Below the pieces are notes generated by a model. The model was not told the origin of the DNA. It ran no database searches and saw only the letters and a list, made by a program, of their open reading frames with translations. 25,407 nt of DNA from a virus, in the IMG/VR virus record IMGVR_UViG_3300030060_003967, positions 1-25,407 of that record; one strand, 5' to 3'. Below, piece after piece: positions 16,219 to 24,151 of this stretch (position 1 is the first letter of the stretch; the number at the start of each line of letters is the position of its first letter). A program made the position numbers and the translations under genes.

Positions 16219-16890
16219 CTACATCCACCTTACGTCAACGACGCGCTCCACAATGCCGCCAGCACGCCCCTCAAGGTACGTCCTCAGCTGCTCAATACGC
16301 CGAGCAAGCTGGCCGTTCAACTCGTTGTTCGGTGCGACATCAACGATTGCATATTGCAAGTAAGCCAGCATAGCGATGATGTCATGAAACCTGTTTAGGT
16401 CGTCGATGTAGGTCGTGCCTGCGCCGCCTGCGTTAGACCAGGTGACGCTCGGCTCAGGAATGTAGTCAATCCTGATATCCATCGTTACAGCCTCAGGAAA
16501 GACGAGCTCAGTTCCGCGCAACGTGTAATCAGCTCGAGAGTCATACGTGCTGGTTACTGACAAAGATGGTTGTAGGTTCTCGACAATGTTGTTTGGTTGC
16601 GACGGGCTCTCAATAGAGTAGATGTTTACAAGCTGGTAAAGCCTTGTGCCCGCTGCTGCGGTAGAGCCCAAGATGGCTGGCGCTGACGTAGCCAAGTCGA
16701 GCAAGCGCACGTTGGACAACGAGTAAACCTGCTGCCTTGAATATATCTGCGGGTCCATCTCTGTGACCAAGGCTCTAAAATCGTCGTATGCGCTCGTGAG
16801 CCAAATGACCATCTGCGCGTCACTGACAAACGTCTGGTCTGGCTCATCCATGTACACCCGGAAAAGCGCGGCAACCTCTTCGACTGTCAT
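16219..16890 (-). CDS. Head-to-tail adaptor (gp11/gp4-like connector protein)
   Basis: The 223-residue product is probably the adaptor ring that joins portal and tail hub. The N-terminal helical part, with VEEVAALFRVYMDEPDQTF and a tryptophan-containing helix (VIWLTSAYDDFRALV), fits the helical bundle of P22 gp4/T7 gp11-type adaptors. A beta-rich insertion in the middle (about 60-150) contains RADYTLRGTELVFPEA, and the C-terminal helices include LNRFHDIIAMLAYLQYAIVD. The position between portal and tail hub is the conserved one for this protein. The start overlaps the portal stop as ATGA, a classic translational-coupling arrangement. No alternative role fits both size and place. Confidence 0.85.
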   Translation of the reverse strand: MTVEEVAALFRVYMDEPDQTFVSDAQMVIWLTSAYDDFRALVTEMDPQIYSRQQVYSLSNVRLLDLATSAPAILGSTAAAGTRLYQLVNIYSIESPSQPNNIVENLQPSLSVTSTYDSRADYTLRGTELVFPEAVTMDIRIDYIPEPSVTWSNAGGAGTTYIDDLNRFHDIIAMLAYLQYAIVDVAPNNELNGQLARRIEQLRTYLEGRAGGIVERVVDVRWM

Positions 16891-18851
16891 CCCCCACCTC
16901 CCTGCATGGACGATATTGCGCTAGGAAGACCAGGCAAGTTCTGCCCTTCTGTAGGCATTGGCGTTTGCTGCATAGGGTCCATGGCTGGGGCAGGCTGAGC
17001 CACTGGCATCATTTGGGGCGCAGTTTGTTTTGGAGACTGGTGCGGAGAGACGGTCTTTATGTCAGACGCTGCCTGCCACTGAGCATCTGGCGCTCCAAAC
17101 ATGTTCACATCGACAATAAGCTGAGCAATGTAGTTCTGCGTTTCAGGGGGCAGGTCGTAATACGCAGTCGACTGGACAAACTCAGTAAAGACCTTGGTAA
17201 AGGCCTCGAGGTTGTCTGTCGGCAACACCTGAACCTTGCCACCCATAATGACTGCCTGGAGCATGTCTTTGAAGTGGCTTATCTGAATGAACTCTTCGGT
17301 GATGCGCTTGTCAAAGGTGCGGAAGCTAATGGCATCTCGAGCTTCTTCTGGCGTCATAAGACCAAGCTGCGCCATCTCGAGAACTCTAGACTCGCGGTTA
17401 GCTGCGTCGAGCTTAAAGAGCGTGTTCCCGTCGATGTAAATCTCAGGGTTGTCAACAATGTCAGTGTTAGAGATGGCTTTCCACGCAGGCACCCCAGCGA
17501 CGTCAAGCATCTTAATGACACGTCGCTCAGTGTAGTGCCGCTTCATAAGCATGAGCACAGTGAGCATGGTGTCTTCAACCGCAGCGACAATCTCCTGCTG
17601 AGTTGCCAGTAGCTGTGCAGAGTCCTGCTGAGTAAGTGTTCGCGCATGCACACCGCTCTTAACACCAGCCTCTCTGCGCCCCAGGGTGGCACCGTGCGCA
17701 CCCGCAACATCGCTCATCTCTTCTCGCAGAAGAGCGGGCTCCCGCACCACATGAGCTGGCAGCTGCTGTGGCGCTGCTGGGCTTGGAGCTCCACCGCCAG
17801 GCGTGAACCTAATCACACCACCAGGCTTGTTCATGATGGTGCCCTTGCGGACGTCAGCTGTGCGAGGGATGAGCCAGGGAGGGTTGCCCATCAAGCGCAC
17901 GTTTGCGTGGATCTGTGTCCTAGTCCGGTTATACAGCTGCTGAAGGTCGGCGATCTGGACCATTGGTCCCTGGCCCCAAAGGTCGCCTTCAATAACGTGA
18001 TACCGGACTAGGCGCACAGGAAACGTATCTCGAACGTCCTCGCTGAACTCTGTTTCAAGATACAGGCTGCCTGACATGATTGCATGACGACCGTCTCTCC
18101 AATAGACCTCATAGACCTCAAGACGGCCTTCAGGTGAGTATTCTTGGAAGTCGTATCGGCGCTCATTATCTGTAGAAGAGAGCTGCTCAATCCTGTCAGC
18201 CTTATCAGGGTAAGTGTCCTTTAGCTCAGCCTTAGTGGAGTAGCTCCTAATCGCTACCCAGCGAGCCTCTTCTGGAGAGTGGACACCTGGCTCGTAGAAC
18301 ATGTTCAGGGGACTGATTATGTCGCACTTGACGCGACCCATGACCTTCTTGGTCCCCACCACCTTGTCTGGTTTTGGCCCATCGATCTCTTCGTTACCAG
18401 GCATAGAATCAGCGGCCTTGGTCACTTCATATGGTGGCTCGTAGTAAGTGTGCAGCCCGCAGTTGCCCGTCTGGCACATCCACCGGATGCACTCTTGCCA
18501 CTTGCGGGTCTGCTTATCCGACAGCCAAAAGTATCTCAGCGCCATCTCTGACGCTGTGGCCTTGGTGATATCGTCTATAGTGTCGCTTGCCGGGATAACC
18601 ACCGGAGTGGGCGTGTTGAGCGTCAACCTTGAAAGGATGCTGCGCTCTATGTTCATCATCTGGTTGACGGTGACTCGGACCTGCTGTGGAGCTCGAGGCA
18701 CGTCGCCGTAACGCTTAGCGCGCTTGTCCCAATACAGCCACTGGTCCCCACGCAACATACGGATAGCTGCTGACCACTCCCTATCCTGCCTGGTGCGCTC
18801 GCTCTTCGATCGAGAGATCCGAGACTGCATGTCTGTTGGGAACTTAGCCAT
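16887..18851 (-). CDS. Portal protein
   Basis: The 654-residue product forms the dodecameric ring through which DNA enters and leaves the head. The N-terminal region has WSAAIRMLRGDQW and VNQMMNIERSILSRLT, matching the portals of P22- and N4-like podoviruses. The middle holds the conserved cluster DLWGQGPMVQIADLQQLYN (about 290-308) and NPPWLIPR, then NKPGGVIRFTPGG (about 341-353), all characteristic of this family. The segment GVKSGVHARTLTQQDS (396-411) is a common portal motif. The C-terminus (after about 600) is Pro/Gln/Met-rich and probably disordered or part of the barrel. The gene lies downstream of the capsid gene and its terminator, whereas most podoviruses place portal before scaffold and capsid. 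Confidence 0.92.
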   Translation of the reverse strand: MAKFPTDMQSRISRSKSERTRQDREWSAAIRMLRGDQWLYWDKRAKRYGDVPRAPQQVRVTVNQMMNIERSILSRLTLNTPTPVVIPASDTIDDITKATASEMALRYFWLSDKQTRKWQECIRWMCQTGNCGLHTYYEPPYEVTKAADSMPGNEEIDGPKPDKVVGTKKVMGRVKCDIISPLNMFYEPGVHSPEEARWVAIRSYSTKAELKDTYPDKADRIEQLSSTDNERRYDFQEYSPEGRLEVYEVYWRDGRHAIMSGSLYLETEFSEDVRDTFPVRLVRYHVIEGDLWGQGPMVQIADLQQLYNRTRTQIHANVRLMGNPPWLIPRTADVRKGTIMNKPGGVIRFTPGGGAPSPAAPQQLPAHVVREPALLREEMSDVAGAHGATLGRREAGVKSGVHARTLTQQDSAQLLATQQEIVAAVEDTMLTVLMLMKRHYTERRVIKMLDVAGVPAWKAISNTDIVDNPEIYIDGNTLFKLDAANRESRVLEMAQLGLMTPEEARDAISFRTFDKRITEEFIQISHFKDMLQAVIMGGKVQVLPTDNLEAFTKVFTEFVQSTAYYDLPPETQNYIAQLIVDVNMFGAPDAQWQAASDIKTVSPHQSPKQTAPQMMPVAQPAPAMDPMQQTPMPTEGQNLPGLPSAISSMQGGGG

Positions 18852-18853
18852 GT

Positions 18854-19402
18854 TTAGGCAGCTCCGTAAGGCGAGCCAAACGAAAACATCTGCGCGTCTT
18901 TTGGTGTCTGCCTCATCGCCCTTAGAGCGTTAAGGTTGCTAGAGCCTGGAGTCGCAAGCGCCACTGTGTCTTCAGTCGCTCTATTCTTAAGAGGCGTTCC
19001 AAAACCAGCAGCACCGCTTGCTAGTCCACCAACAAGCTGGCCCACCCCTGCACCAGTGTTGCCCTCCGCCAGGTTCTCAATGCCAGAGCCAATCTGTTGG
19101 CCAGCGGCCATACCAGCGGCTCCTCCAGCCAGCCCAGCGCCGATTGCCGAGCCAAGCCCCCCAGCGGCAGTACCGGCTGCCGTGGCCCCACCAGCGGCGG
19201 CTACAGCAGGTGCGGCAGCAGCAGCCACACCTCCGGTCACGCCTGTCGCAATACCTAGGCCTACCGGGAGTAAGATCTTAGTAAGGAAGTCGTCAAAGCC
19301 AAACCCACCAGACTGCTGGTGAGCCTGCTGGTTCCTTTGCGCTAGCTGCTGGCGCAGAGCTGCTGCTCTTTGAGGGTCTATAAAGCTTTGAGGGTTAACC
19401 AT
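18854..19402 (-). CDS. Gly/Ala-rich hydrophobic 182-residue protein (virion or membrane-active)
   Basis: No family is recognised. Residues 1-35 are polar and Gln-rich. Residues 40-130 are an unusual run of Gly, Ala and Val (ILLPVGLGIATGVTGGVAA, then SAIGAGLAGGAAGMAAG and GQLVGGLASGAAGFG) with glycine-zipper-like GxxxG spacing. Such segments are found in membrane-inserting peptides and some phage head or ejection proteins. The start at 19402 is supported by GGAGG 9 nt upstream, inside the 51-residue gene, and by overlap with that gene's stop. It lies between capsid terminator and portal. A membrane-pore role at DNA entry or a minor head protein are both plausible. Composition alone cannot decide. 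Confidence 0.78.
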   Translation of the reverse strand: MVNPQSFIDPQRAAALRQQLAQRNQQAHQQSGGFGFDDFLTKILLPVGLGIATGVTGGVAAAAAPAVAAAGGATAAGTAAGGLGSAIGAGLAGGAAGMAAGQQIGSGIENLAEGNTGAGVGQLVGGLASGAAGFGTPLKNRATEDTVALATPGSSNLNALRAMRQTPKDAQMFSFGSPYGAA

Positions 19403-19550
19403 CGCGAAACTCCTCCCTAATCGAATCGAGCAAACCTATCTGAGCAACATCATCTTGCCGCAACGAGCGCTCTCTGTCGATGAGTAGCCACAAGAAGTAG
19501 CCAGCCTCGATGAGCACAACAGACGCAATGAAGTAGAAGATTGTTTGCAT
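19395..19550 (-). CDS. 51-residue single-TM peptide between the capsid terminator and the Gly/Ala-rich gene
   Basis: This short frame starts with ATG at 19550 and ends in TAA at 19395. The N-terminal half is a clear hydrophobic helix (YFIASVVLIEAGYFLWLL) followed by a charged C-terminus containing DRERSLRQDDVAQ. It fits a small N-out or C-out membrane protein. The stop overlaps the start of the next gene, whose ribosome site (GGAGG) lies inside its last codons, an arrangement typical of coupled phage genes. The start codon lies two bases downstream of the terminator U-tract and has no Shine-Dalgarno sequence, so initiation may be weak or depend on read-through transcripts. Function is unknown; small phage membrane peptides often affect lysis timing or superinfection. 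Confidence is limited by the missing ribosome site. Confidence 0.55.
   Translation of the reverse strand: MQTIFYFIASVVLIEAGYFLWLLIDRERSLRQDDVAQIGLLDSIREEFRDG
19411..19418 (-). promoter_or_regulatory. Ribosome binding site for the Gly/Ala-rich gene, inside the 51-residue gene
   Basis: The minus-strand AGGGAGGA lies about 9 nt before the ATG at 19402. Because it is inside the coding sequence of the 51-residue peptide, translation of that peptide could expose or occupy this site. Confidence 0.75.
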
Positions 19551-19552
19551 AT

Positions 19553-19594
19553 AAAAAAGGGGTGCAGCGCCAAGGGGATTCGACGCCGCACCCC
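19553..19594 (-). terminator. Intrinsic terminator after the major capsid gene
   Basis: On the minus strand GGGGTGCGGCG (19594-19584) pairs with CGCTGCACCCC (19569-19559) to give an 11-bp stem with one G-U pair and a 14-nt loop, followed directly by six U (19558-19553). It begins 15 nt after the capsid TAG. This is a textbook Rho-independent terminator and corresponds in place to T7 Tphi, which lies after gene 10. It should be leaky, because portal and tail genes downstream have no visible promoter of their own. Confidence 0.92.
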
Positions 19595-19609
19595 GTCTCT
19601 CCCCGTCTA

Positions 19610-21136
19610 CTAGGTAGGCGTGATGCCGGTCAAGATGACCTGAGCGTTAGGCCGCTTGCAGACAATGTTGTAGCGGTGCTTCCAGAAGCCCTCGTAGGCG
19701 TCCTGTCCAGCCACGCGGAAGAGGATGTTTCCGTCCTCGTCTGCGAACTGGCCGCTAGCAAGCTCTGCCAAACACCAGTCCTTGCTGTGCAAGAGCGCGA
19801 TAGTCGAGACAGGGAAGTGCCGGTCATACTGGAACTTCACGCCGCCGTAGGCCAAGTTCTGCTGGTTGTCCATCAGCTTGCCGCCTGACCCATCAACAGT
19901 GATGTTGCTGTTTGCGCCTGCGCCAGCGGTGGTGCCAAGAATCCCAGTCAGCTGAACCGTGTAACGGTGACGCATAAGAGCGTTCATCACCATCACGTCT
20001 GCATCGACACCAGCGTCCTGCATCATGATGTCCATCATGTACTGCAAGCGCTCGAGGCTCAGGTCCGCACCAGCGTTGGTACGGTCTCCGTCGCCCACGT
20101 CGTGCGTGACGAGCGTGCTCTTGAGGATGCGCTGGTCAAGGTCCGCGCCTGTTGCAGTCGTATCGTTACGAGCCACGCCAAAGTGAACCTGAGAAGCGAG
20201 GTTCTCAAAGAGCCCGATGGACTGGTTGTTAACGATGTTCTGAGCGCCAAGAGCGCCAGTCCACGTGGCAGGGTTCTGGCCAAACGCCACAGGCACACTG
20301 TCCTGCGCTTGGTTGCTGTGAAGACGCAAAGCAATCGCGCACTGCCTTCCCACATTTGCTGTTGTGAACGAGCACGCGCCAGCATCGTCAACACCAACTG
20401 TCAGCGTAACCGTCGGGTTGGTTCTGTCTGCACTAAAAGCGCTAACAAAGATGTTGGCATTGGCTGCGGCTGCGCCAGTGGCGTTTACAGTCACCGGAAT
20501 CAAGTCGTAGGTGTTCAAGTCAACAAGCTCAACACGCACCCAAGTGGCTGGCGTTGCAGGGTCGACAGCAAGGCCTGTGCGTGAGCCGTCGAAATAGCTG
20601 AAGTCGCCCTGGTACTGCCACACAACTCCGGTAGATACGTTTACTCCAGCGGCAGTCTGAGCACCGCCAGTGTTCTGCCCGAGCGCACGACGCTGGTTCA
20701 GCAGCCCCTTGGTGGGTCCACCAAAAATGTTGACGGAGTTCTCGTTGTTGGAGATGTCGCGCACAAGGCGGTCCATCTCTTCGTTCATAACTCCAGCAAA
20801 CGCACCAGCACCCGCCGAAGAGGCAGTGTCCATCGCGAGGCCGCTGACCTGAAAGCGCCCGTAGGAGCTGTGCGCGTTAACGCGAAGGTCGCGGTACTGC
20901 TGCTGACCAGCGGTCGGGAGCGCACCTGGCGCCTCGCCTTGGTAGCCAACACCGCTGTTGCGGCCAATGTGGATAGGCATGACCAGCTGCTTACCTGTCC
21001 AGCCTTTTGTGTACTTCTTAAAGTACTCGGTCATCCAGACGCGGTTATTGATCTGCTCGGCCACTGGGCCTTGATAAAACTCTTTGAGCATGGGGCCGAA
21101 AGTACCGGCTCCAGCGATTCCTACTGTTGCTGCCAT
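19610..21136 (-). CDS. Major capsid protein (HK97-fold type)
   Basis: The 508-residue protein forms the head shell. The N-terminal region, with FYQGPVAEQINNRVWMTEYF and GKQLVMPIHIGRNSGVGY (about 48-65), is typical of podovirus-type major capsid proteins. The stretch YGRFQVSGLAMDTASS (92-107) corresponds to the E-loop/spine-helix junction and is followed by the helix MNEEMDRLVRDISNNEN. The middle (about 165-270) is beta-rich with Thr/Ala/Val repeats (VTLTVGVDDAGACSFTT) and may be an inserted surface domain. The C-terminal half contains the P- and A-domain-like segments and ends VCKRPNAQVILTGITPT. AAGGAGAG precedes the ATG at 21136, consistent with high expression. It sits directly after scaffold and directly before the terminator. 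Assignment rests on sequence style plus position. Confidence 0.9.
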   Translation of the reverse strand: MAATVGIAGAGTFGPMLKEFYQGPVAEQINNRVWMTEYFKKYTKGWTGKQLVMPIHIGRNSGVGYQGEAPGALPTAGQQQYRDLRVNAHSSYGRFQVSGLAMDTASSAGAGAFAGVMNEEMDRLVRDISNNENSVNIFGGPTKGLLNQRRALGQNTGGAQTAAGVNVSTGVVWQYQGDFSYFDGSRTGLAVDPATPATWVRVELVDLNTYDLIPVTVNATGAAAANANIFVSAFSADRTNPTVTLTVGVDDAGACSFTTANVGRQCAIALRLHSNQAQDSVPVAFGQNPATWTGALGAQNIVNNQSIGLFENLASQVHFGVARNDTTATGADLDQRILKSTLVTHDVGDGDRTNAGADLSLERLQYMMDIMMQDAGVDADVMVMNALMRHRYTVQLTGILGTTAGAGANSNITVDGSGGKLMDNQQNLAYGGVKFQYDRHFPVSTIALLHSKDWCLAELASGQFADEDGNILFRVAGQDAYEGFWKHRYNIVCKRPNAQVILTGITPT

Positions 21137-21162
21137 GACAGCTCTCCTTCATTAAAGATTGG

Positions 21163-22026
21163 TTAGAACGACGCTCGCTCCTTAAGAGCTTCAGCAAATG
21201 CAGCGGTTGCGTCTGCAATACTATGAGGCCTGCTCTGCTCTGGAGGAGGCGCAGAGGCCGCAGCGCTGGGTCGCCGGAACTTAGGTTGCTCTTGAGCAGC
21301 CTTCTCCGCCTCCGCCAACTTAGCCCTCAGCTCCTCAATCTCCTTGTTTGCCTCACCTCTGTATTGCTGACGCATTTCATTGCGATGGTTCTGTATGTAA
21401 TCGGCTGCCATGCCTACATCTACAGAGCCATCTGCCGCCACAGCCTGCCAAAGCTCAGCTGCCTTGACGTCAGGGTTGTTCTCTACTGCCGCTGCAATCT
21501 CAGCTTCAAGCTGATTGGTCACAATCTGCTCTGTCCTCTCCTGCTGCCACTGCTGCATTGAGCGCATCTCTTCGCGCATCTGCTTCATGGCCTTGATGGA
21601 CTCGCTATCAGAGTCAGCAAATATTTCGTTCAACCACTCATCCTCAGGATTGGCCTCGGCCTGTGGTTGTTGAACCTGCTGCTGCTGTGCAAGCGTGAGT
21701 TTCTCCAGGTCTTGGATGCGCTGCATCGCACGCTGGAGGTCTTCATCTCGAGAGCGGAACTTATCGTTAACCTCTTTGAAGCGACTGTAGGGAATGTGCT
21801 CAGGGGTCTTTGGAGCTTCGACCTCTACGCTATCCGCCTGCGTCTCCACCTCTTCTTTAACGTCCTCGGTGTCTAAAGACGAATCGCTCTCCATCTCTTT
21901 AACGTCCTCGGAGGGCTCGGACGAATCTAGGGATACCTCTGGAGCTTCGACAGCTTCCTCGGAGGGCTCAGCGCCCTCGAGTCGACTTACCATTTCATTG
22001 AAACGCTCTTCGCTTAAGAGACCCAT
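21163..22026 (-). CDS. Scaffolding protein
   Basis: The 287-residue product is a probable capsid-assembly scaffold. The N-terminal 75 residues are very acidic and contain short repeats (SEDVKE, TEDVKE). Next comes the IPYSRFKEVNDKF motif, seen in many phage scaffolds. A long coiled-coil follows (about 90-230), rich in Gln, Glu and Lys, with ELRAKLAEAEKAAQEQ near the end. The C-terminus carries the short basic cluster PKFRRPS and a final helix ADATAAFAEALKERAS, the place where scaffold binds coat in other phages. It lies directly upstream of the capsid gene, the expected partner, with a 26-nt gap. GTGAGG lies ahead of the ATG. There is no sign of a protease domain. Confidence 0.9.
   Translation of the reverse strand: MGLLSEERFNEMVSRLEGAEPSEEAVEAPEVSLDSSEPSEDVKEMESDSSLDTEDVKEEVETQADSVEVEAPKTPEHIPYSRFKEVNDKFRSRDEDLQRAMQRIQDLEKLTLAQQQQVQQPQAEANPEDEWLNEIFADSDSESIKAMKQMREEMRSMQQWQQERTEQIVTNQLEAEIAAAVENNPDVKAAELWQAVAADGSVDVGMAADYIQNHRNEMRQQYRGEANKEIEELRAKLAEAEKAAQEQPKFRRPSAAASAPPPEQSRPHSIADATAAFAEALKERASF
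21854..21911. repeat. 16-bp in-frame direct repeat in the acidic region of the scaffold gene
   Basis: TCTTTAACGTCCTCGG occurs at 21854-21869 and 21896-21911, exactly 42 bp (14 codons) apart. Two shorter repeats overlap the same region: TCCTCGGAGGGCTC at 21905 and 21956, and GGAGCTTCGAC at 21812 and 21941. The exact matches suggest recent expansion of the acidic SEDVKE-type repeat, because codon drift has not yet blurred it. Confidence 0.85.
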
Positions 22027-22058
22027 TATCTACCTCACATATTTAACGCCCTGTCAGG

Positions 22059-23648
22059 CTAGTAAGACCCCTCTATAGTTAGAGGGTACGACTTATTGAC
22101 GTCATCACCATACCAGTCGTCCCAGTCGTCTGAATAGTTTCTGCCTGTCCTGTGCTCAAACTGCAAGCTCTCGCGTATATTCTCAGGCTTCTCATTCATT
22201 CTGTCTTCGCGCACAATCGAAGCTTGATGTGAGCCGTAAACCGCTAGCGCCGTGGCAATAACCATGTCGTCATGGTGACCGCTCTGAGCCTCAGGCTTGC
22301 CCCTCTGAGAGTAGGTAAAGTGATTGGCTTCACCTTGGAATCTACGATCACGGCCGTCAAATGTCCCCTCGTAGAGCGCCTCGTACAACTTAGACAACAT
22401 CAACGGCCTCGACGCTCGGTCAGTCCAGAAGCCGTACTTCTTGGTCCAAGTGTTCTCGCCGTCCTTCTGGTCAAGCTTGTGATAGATGTACGGATAGTTC
22501 TTGAGCCTAAGCTCTTCAATGATGGTCAGGCCGTAGCTGTTGGCCTCTGGCACAACCAAGGCCTTCCACTTCAGAGCTTCCGCCAAGACCCGCTTGCCAA
22601 AGGCGCGTGGCATAATGCGGTCGTAAAACGTAGCCACCGTCTTTATCTTCTTTGGGTCGGTCACATCAATGACGCAAAAAGCCGAGTAGTCCCCCTTATC
22701 GGCCCCGCTTGCGGTATCAACGCCCATGACATACGTGTGCCATTTCTGAGGCTCTGCGTATGTAATGTATCCAGGCTCCGGGTCTCCACCTGGGTATGAC
22801 GCATGGAAGAAGCGACCACCTGAAGACACGAAGGCGTGCTCTGCAATGATGGGATACTCCTGCTGGAGGATCCTCATCTTCGAGTTACACTTGAGCCTGT
22901 ACGTTTCGGTAAACCAGTTGCGCTGCTCATCGGTGAGCTCAAACTCATCGACAAGCTCCTGTATCTCATCAGGCGTGTTGTATTTGTGCTTCGGTGACGC
23001 GCAGTCCGGGTCTTCCGTCCACGGGTAGAACACCCGGTGGTATTCGAGCTCGTCGTCAACCCACATGGTGTACGCGAAGTTCATGCCGTTGGCCGTGGTC
23101 TCGAGGACCACCTCTGGGTCTGCACCTAGTGAGTTGAACAGCGCAGCCATGGTGTCGTCGGGGTTATCGTAGCGACTAAACTCCGAGCAGTGCAGCGCTA
23201 CAGGCGTGCCACCACGAGCTCCCTCACTGTTAGCAGTGCCAATAATGATGCGGCTGTCGTGAGCAAAGTGCAGCTTGTGAACCGTCTGGTGTTTGAGCGG
23301 CACCTGGAGAAACTTCGGCAGGTTCTCGTAGAAGCGGTGGTAGATAGGTGCGATGTTCTCGAGCACAGCCTTCTCAGTGTGCGCGATAACCGCGACCTCG
23401 AATCCAGGCCGGAACAAAGCCTTCCAGAAGAACTTGGCAGCGACGAACGTCGAGATGCCTACCTTACGACTCTTGAGCACGTAGGTAAACGGCTGCCTAT
23501 CCATCACGTCAGCAAAGTCCGCTTGGATGGGATTAGGCACCAACGGCACGAGCTTCTTACGCTTGTCTAAGATCTTGAGATACTTCTCGCAGAAGTATGG
23601 GAAGTCCCAAGCGCACCGCTGGAGCTCTTCGCGATGCTTCGCCCTCAA
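22059..23648 (-). CDS. terL: Terminase large subunit (ATPase/nuclease)
   Basis: This is the packaging motor that translocates DNA into the head and cuts concatemers. The ATPase has a Walker A variant KSRKVGIST (59-67), in which the usual GKS/T lysine is shifted upstream as in many phage terminases. It also has a Walker B-like VALHCSEF with Glu156, and coupling motif LETTANG (182-188). The nuclease domain has the three acidic sites GVDTASG (Asp311), VVPEAN (Glu368) and HHDDM (Asp460/Asp461). The length (529) is normal. The start is TTG at 23648, overlapping the small-subunit stop as TTGA; no ATG or GTG exists before residue 49, so TTG is the best choice. Upstream ribosome signal is weak, pointing to translational coupling with terS. 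Confidence 0.96.
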   Translation of the reverse strand: MRAKHREELQRCAWDFPYFCEKYLKILDKRKKLVPLVPNPIQADFADVMDRQPFTYVLKSRKVGISTFVAAKFFWKALFRPGFEVAVIAHTEKAVLENIAPIYHRFYENLPKFLQVPLKHQTVHKLHFAHDSRIIIGTANSEGARGGTPVALHCSEFSRYDNPDDTMAALFNSLGADPEVVLETTANGMNFAYTMWVDDELEYHRVFYPWTEDPDCASPKHKYNTPDEIQELVDEFELTDEQRNWFTETYRLKCNSKMRILQQEYPIIAEHAFVSSGGRFFHASYPGGDPEPGYITYAEPQKWHTYVMGVDTASGADKGDYSAFCVIDVTDPKKIKTVATFYDRIMPRAFGKRVLAEALKWKALVVPEANSYGLTIIEELRLKNYPYIYHKLDQKDGENTWTKKYGFWTDRASRPLMLSKLYEALYEGTFDGRDRRFQGEANHFTYSQRGKPEAQSGHHDDMVIATALAVYGSHQASIVREDRMNEKPENIRESLQFEHRTGRNYSDDWDDWYGDDVNKSYPLTIEGSY

Positions 23649-24151
23649 TGGACAGACTTGATGCGCTCTTTAGCCTGCTTCGCCTCATCCATGATTGCGC
23701 GCCAATCGTCAGAGGACATGCTTTCACCGCTCTTCTCACGGAGCAGCCGCAGCTTCTCTTCGAGCAGCTTGAGCTTGACCTCCTCTTGGTCGAGACGGTT
23801 GTAGTCCAGTTTGCGAAGGATATCGATCTCAGGCTCGTGACGCTCTTTGAGACGGAAGCGCCGAGCGAGCAGCCACTGCGCTGTCTTGACGTTGACCTCT
23901 GCATCTCGGATGACAATGGTCTCAAGGCGCACCTGAGCCCTGCCCTCAGCCTTTAAAACTGTAATCAGGATGTCATGGCACTTGCCGCGCTTGGACTTGC
24001 CTTCTCGCACGACGTTATGAAAGTCGGTTGGCTTCATGCCGACAGCCTTTGCTGCCGCTGTGCGAGTGTGTCCTATGCTTAGCATCGCCTCGATTGTGTC
24101 CATGTGCTCAAGCACTTGGTCGGCGCAGCGATCAATGTAGGTCTTCGACAT
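23645..24151 (-). CDS. terS: Terminase small subunit
   Basis: The 168-residue product is a probable DNA-recognition subunit of the packaging motor. The N-terminal part (about 15-45) looks like a helix-turn-helix (IEAMLSIGHTRTAAAKAVGM, then KPTDFHNVV). A middle region (LKAEGRAQVRLETIVIRD and TAQWLLARRFRLKERHE) matches the oligomerisation segment typical of small terminases. The C-terminus has a strong coiled-coil-like helix with DQEEVKLKLLEEKLRLLRE. The ATG at 24151 is preferred over the TTG at 24181 because it avoids a longer overlap with the upstream gene and starts cleanly (MSKTYIDRC). It lies directly before the large subunit and overlaps it by 4 nt, the expected arrangement. Confidence 0.88.
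   Translation of the reverse strand: MSKTYIDRCADQVLEHMDTIEAMLSIGHTRTAAAKAVGMKPTDFHNVVREGKSKRGKCHDILITVLKAEGRAQVRLETIVIRDAEVNVKTAQWLLARRFRLKERHEPEIDILRKLDYNRLDQEEVKLKLLEEKLRLLREKSGESMSSDDWRAIMDEAKQAKERIKSVH

Noticed and set aside
16965-17612. 215-residue plus-strand open frame opposite the portal gene
   Set aside because: It is antisense to a clearly recognised portal gene, has no ribosome site or family-like pattern, and its His/Leu/Arg-rich composition is that of a mirrored reading frame.
19967-20584. 205-residue plus-strand open frame opposite the major capsid gene
   Set aside because: It is the complement of the capsid codons; the HHHH/Val/Arg-rich composition and lack of a start signal mark it as a shadow.
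22027-22058. Possible hairpin (GCC...GGC) between terL and the scaffold gene
   Set aside because: The stem is only about four to five pairs and lacks a U-tract, so it does not qualify as a terminator.
22272-22799. 175-residue plus-strand open frame opposite the large terminase
   Set aside because: The terminase motifs on the minus strand are unambiguous and this frame has no independent support.
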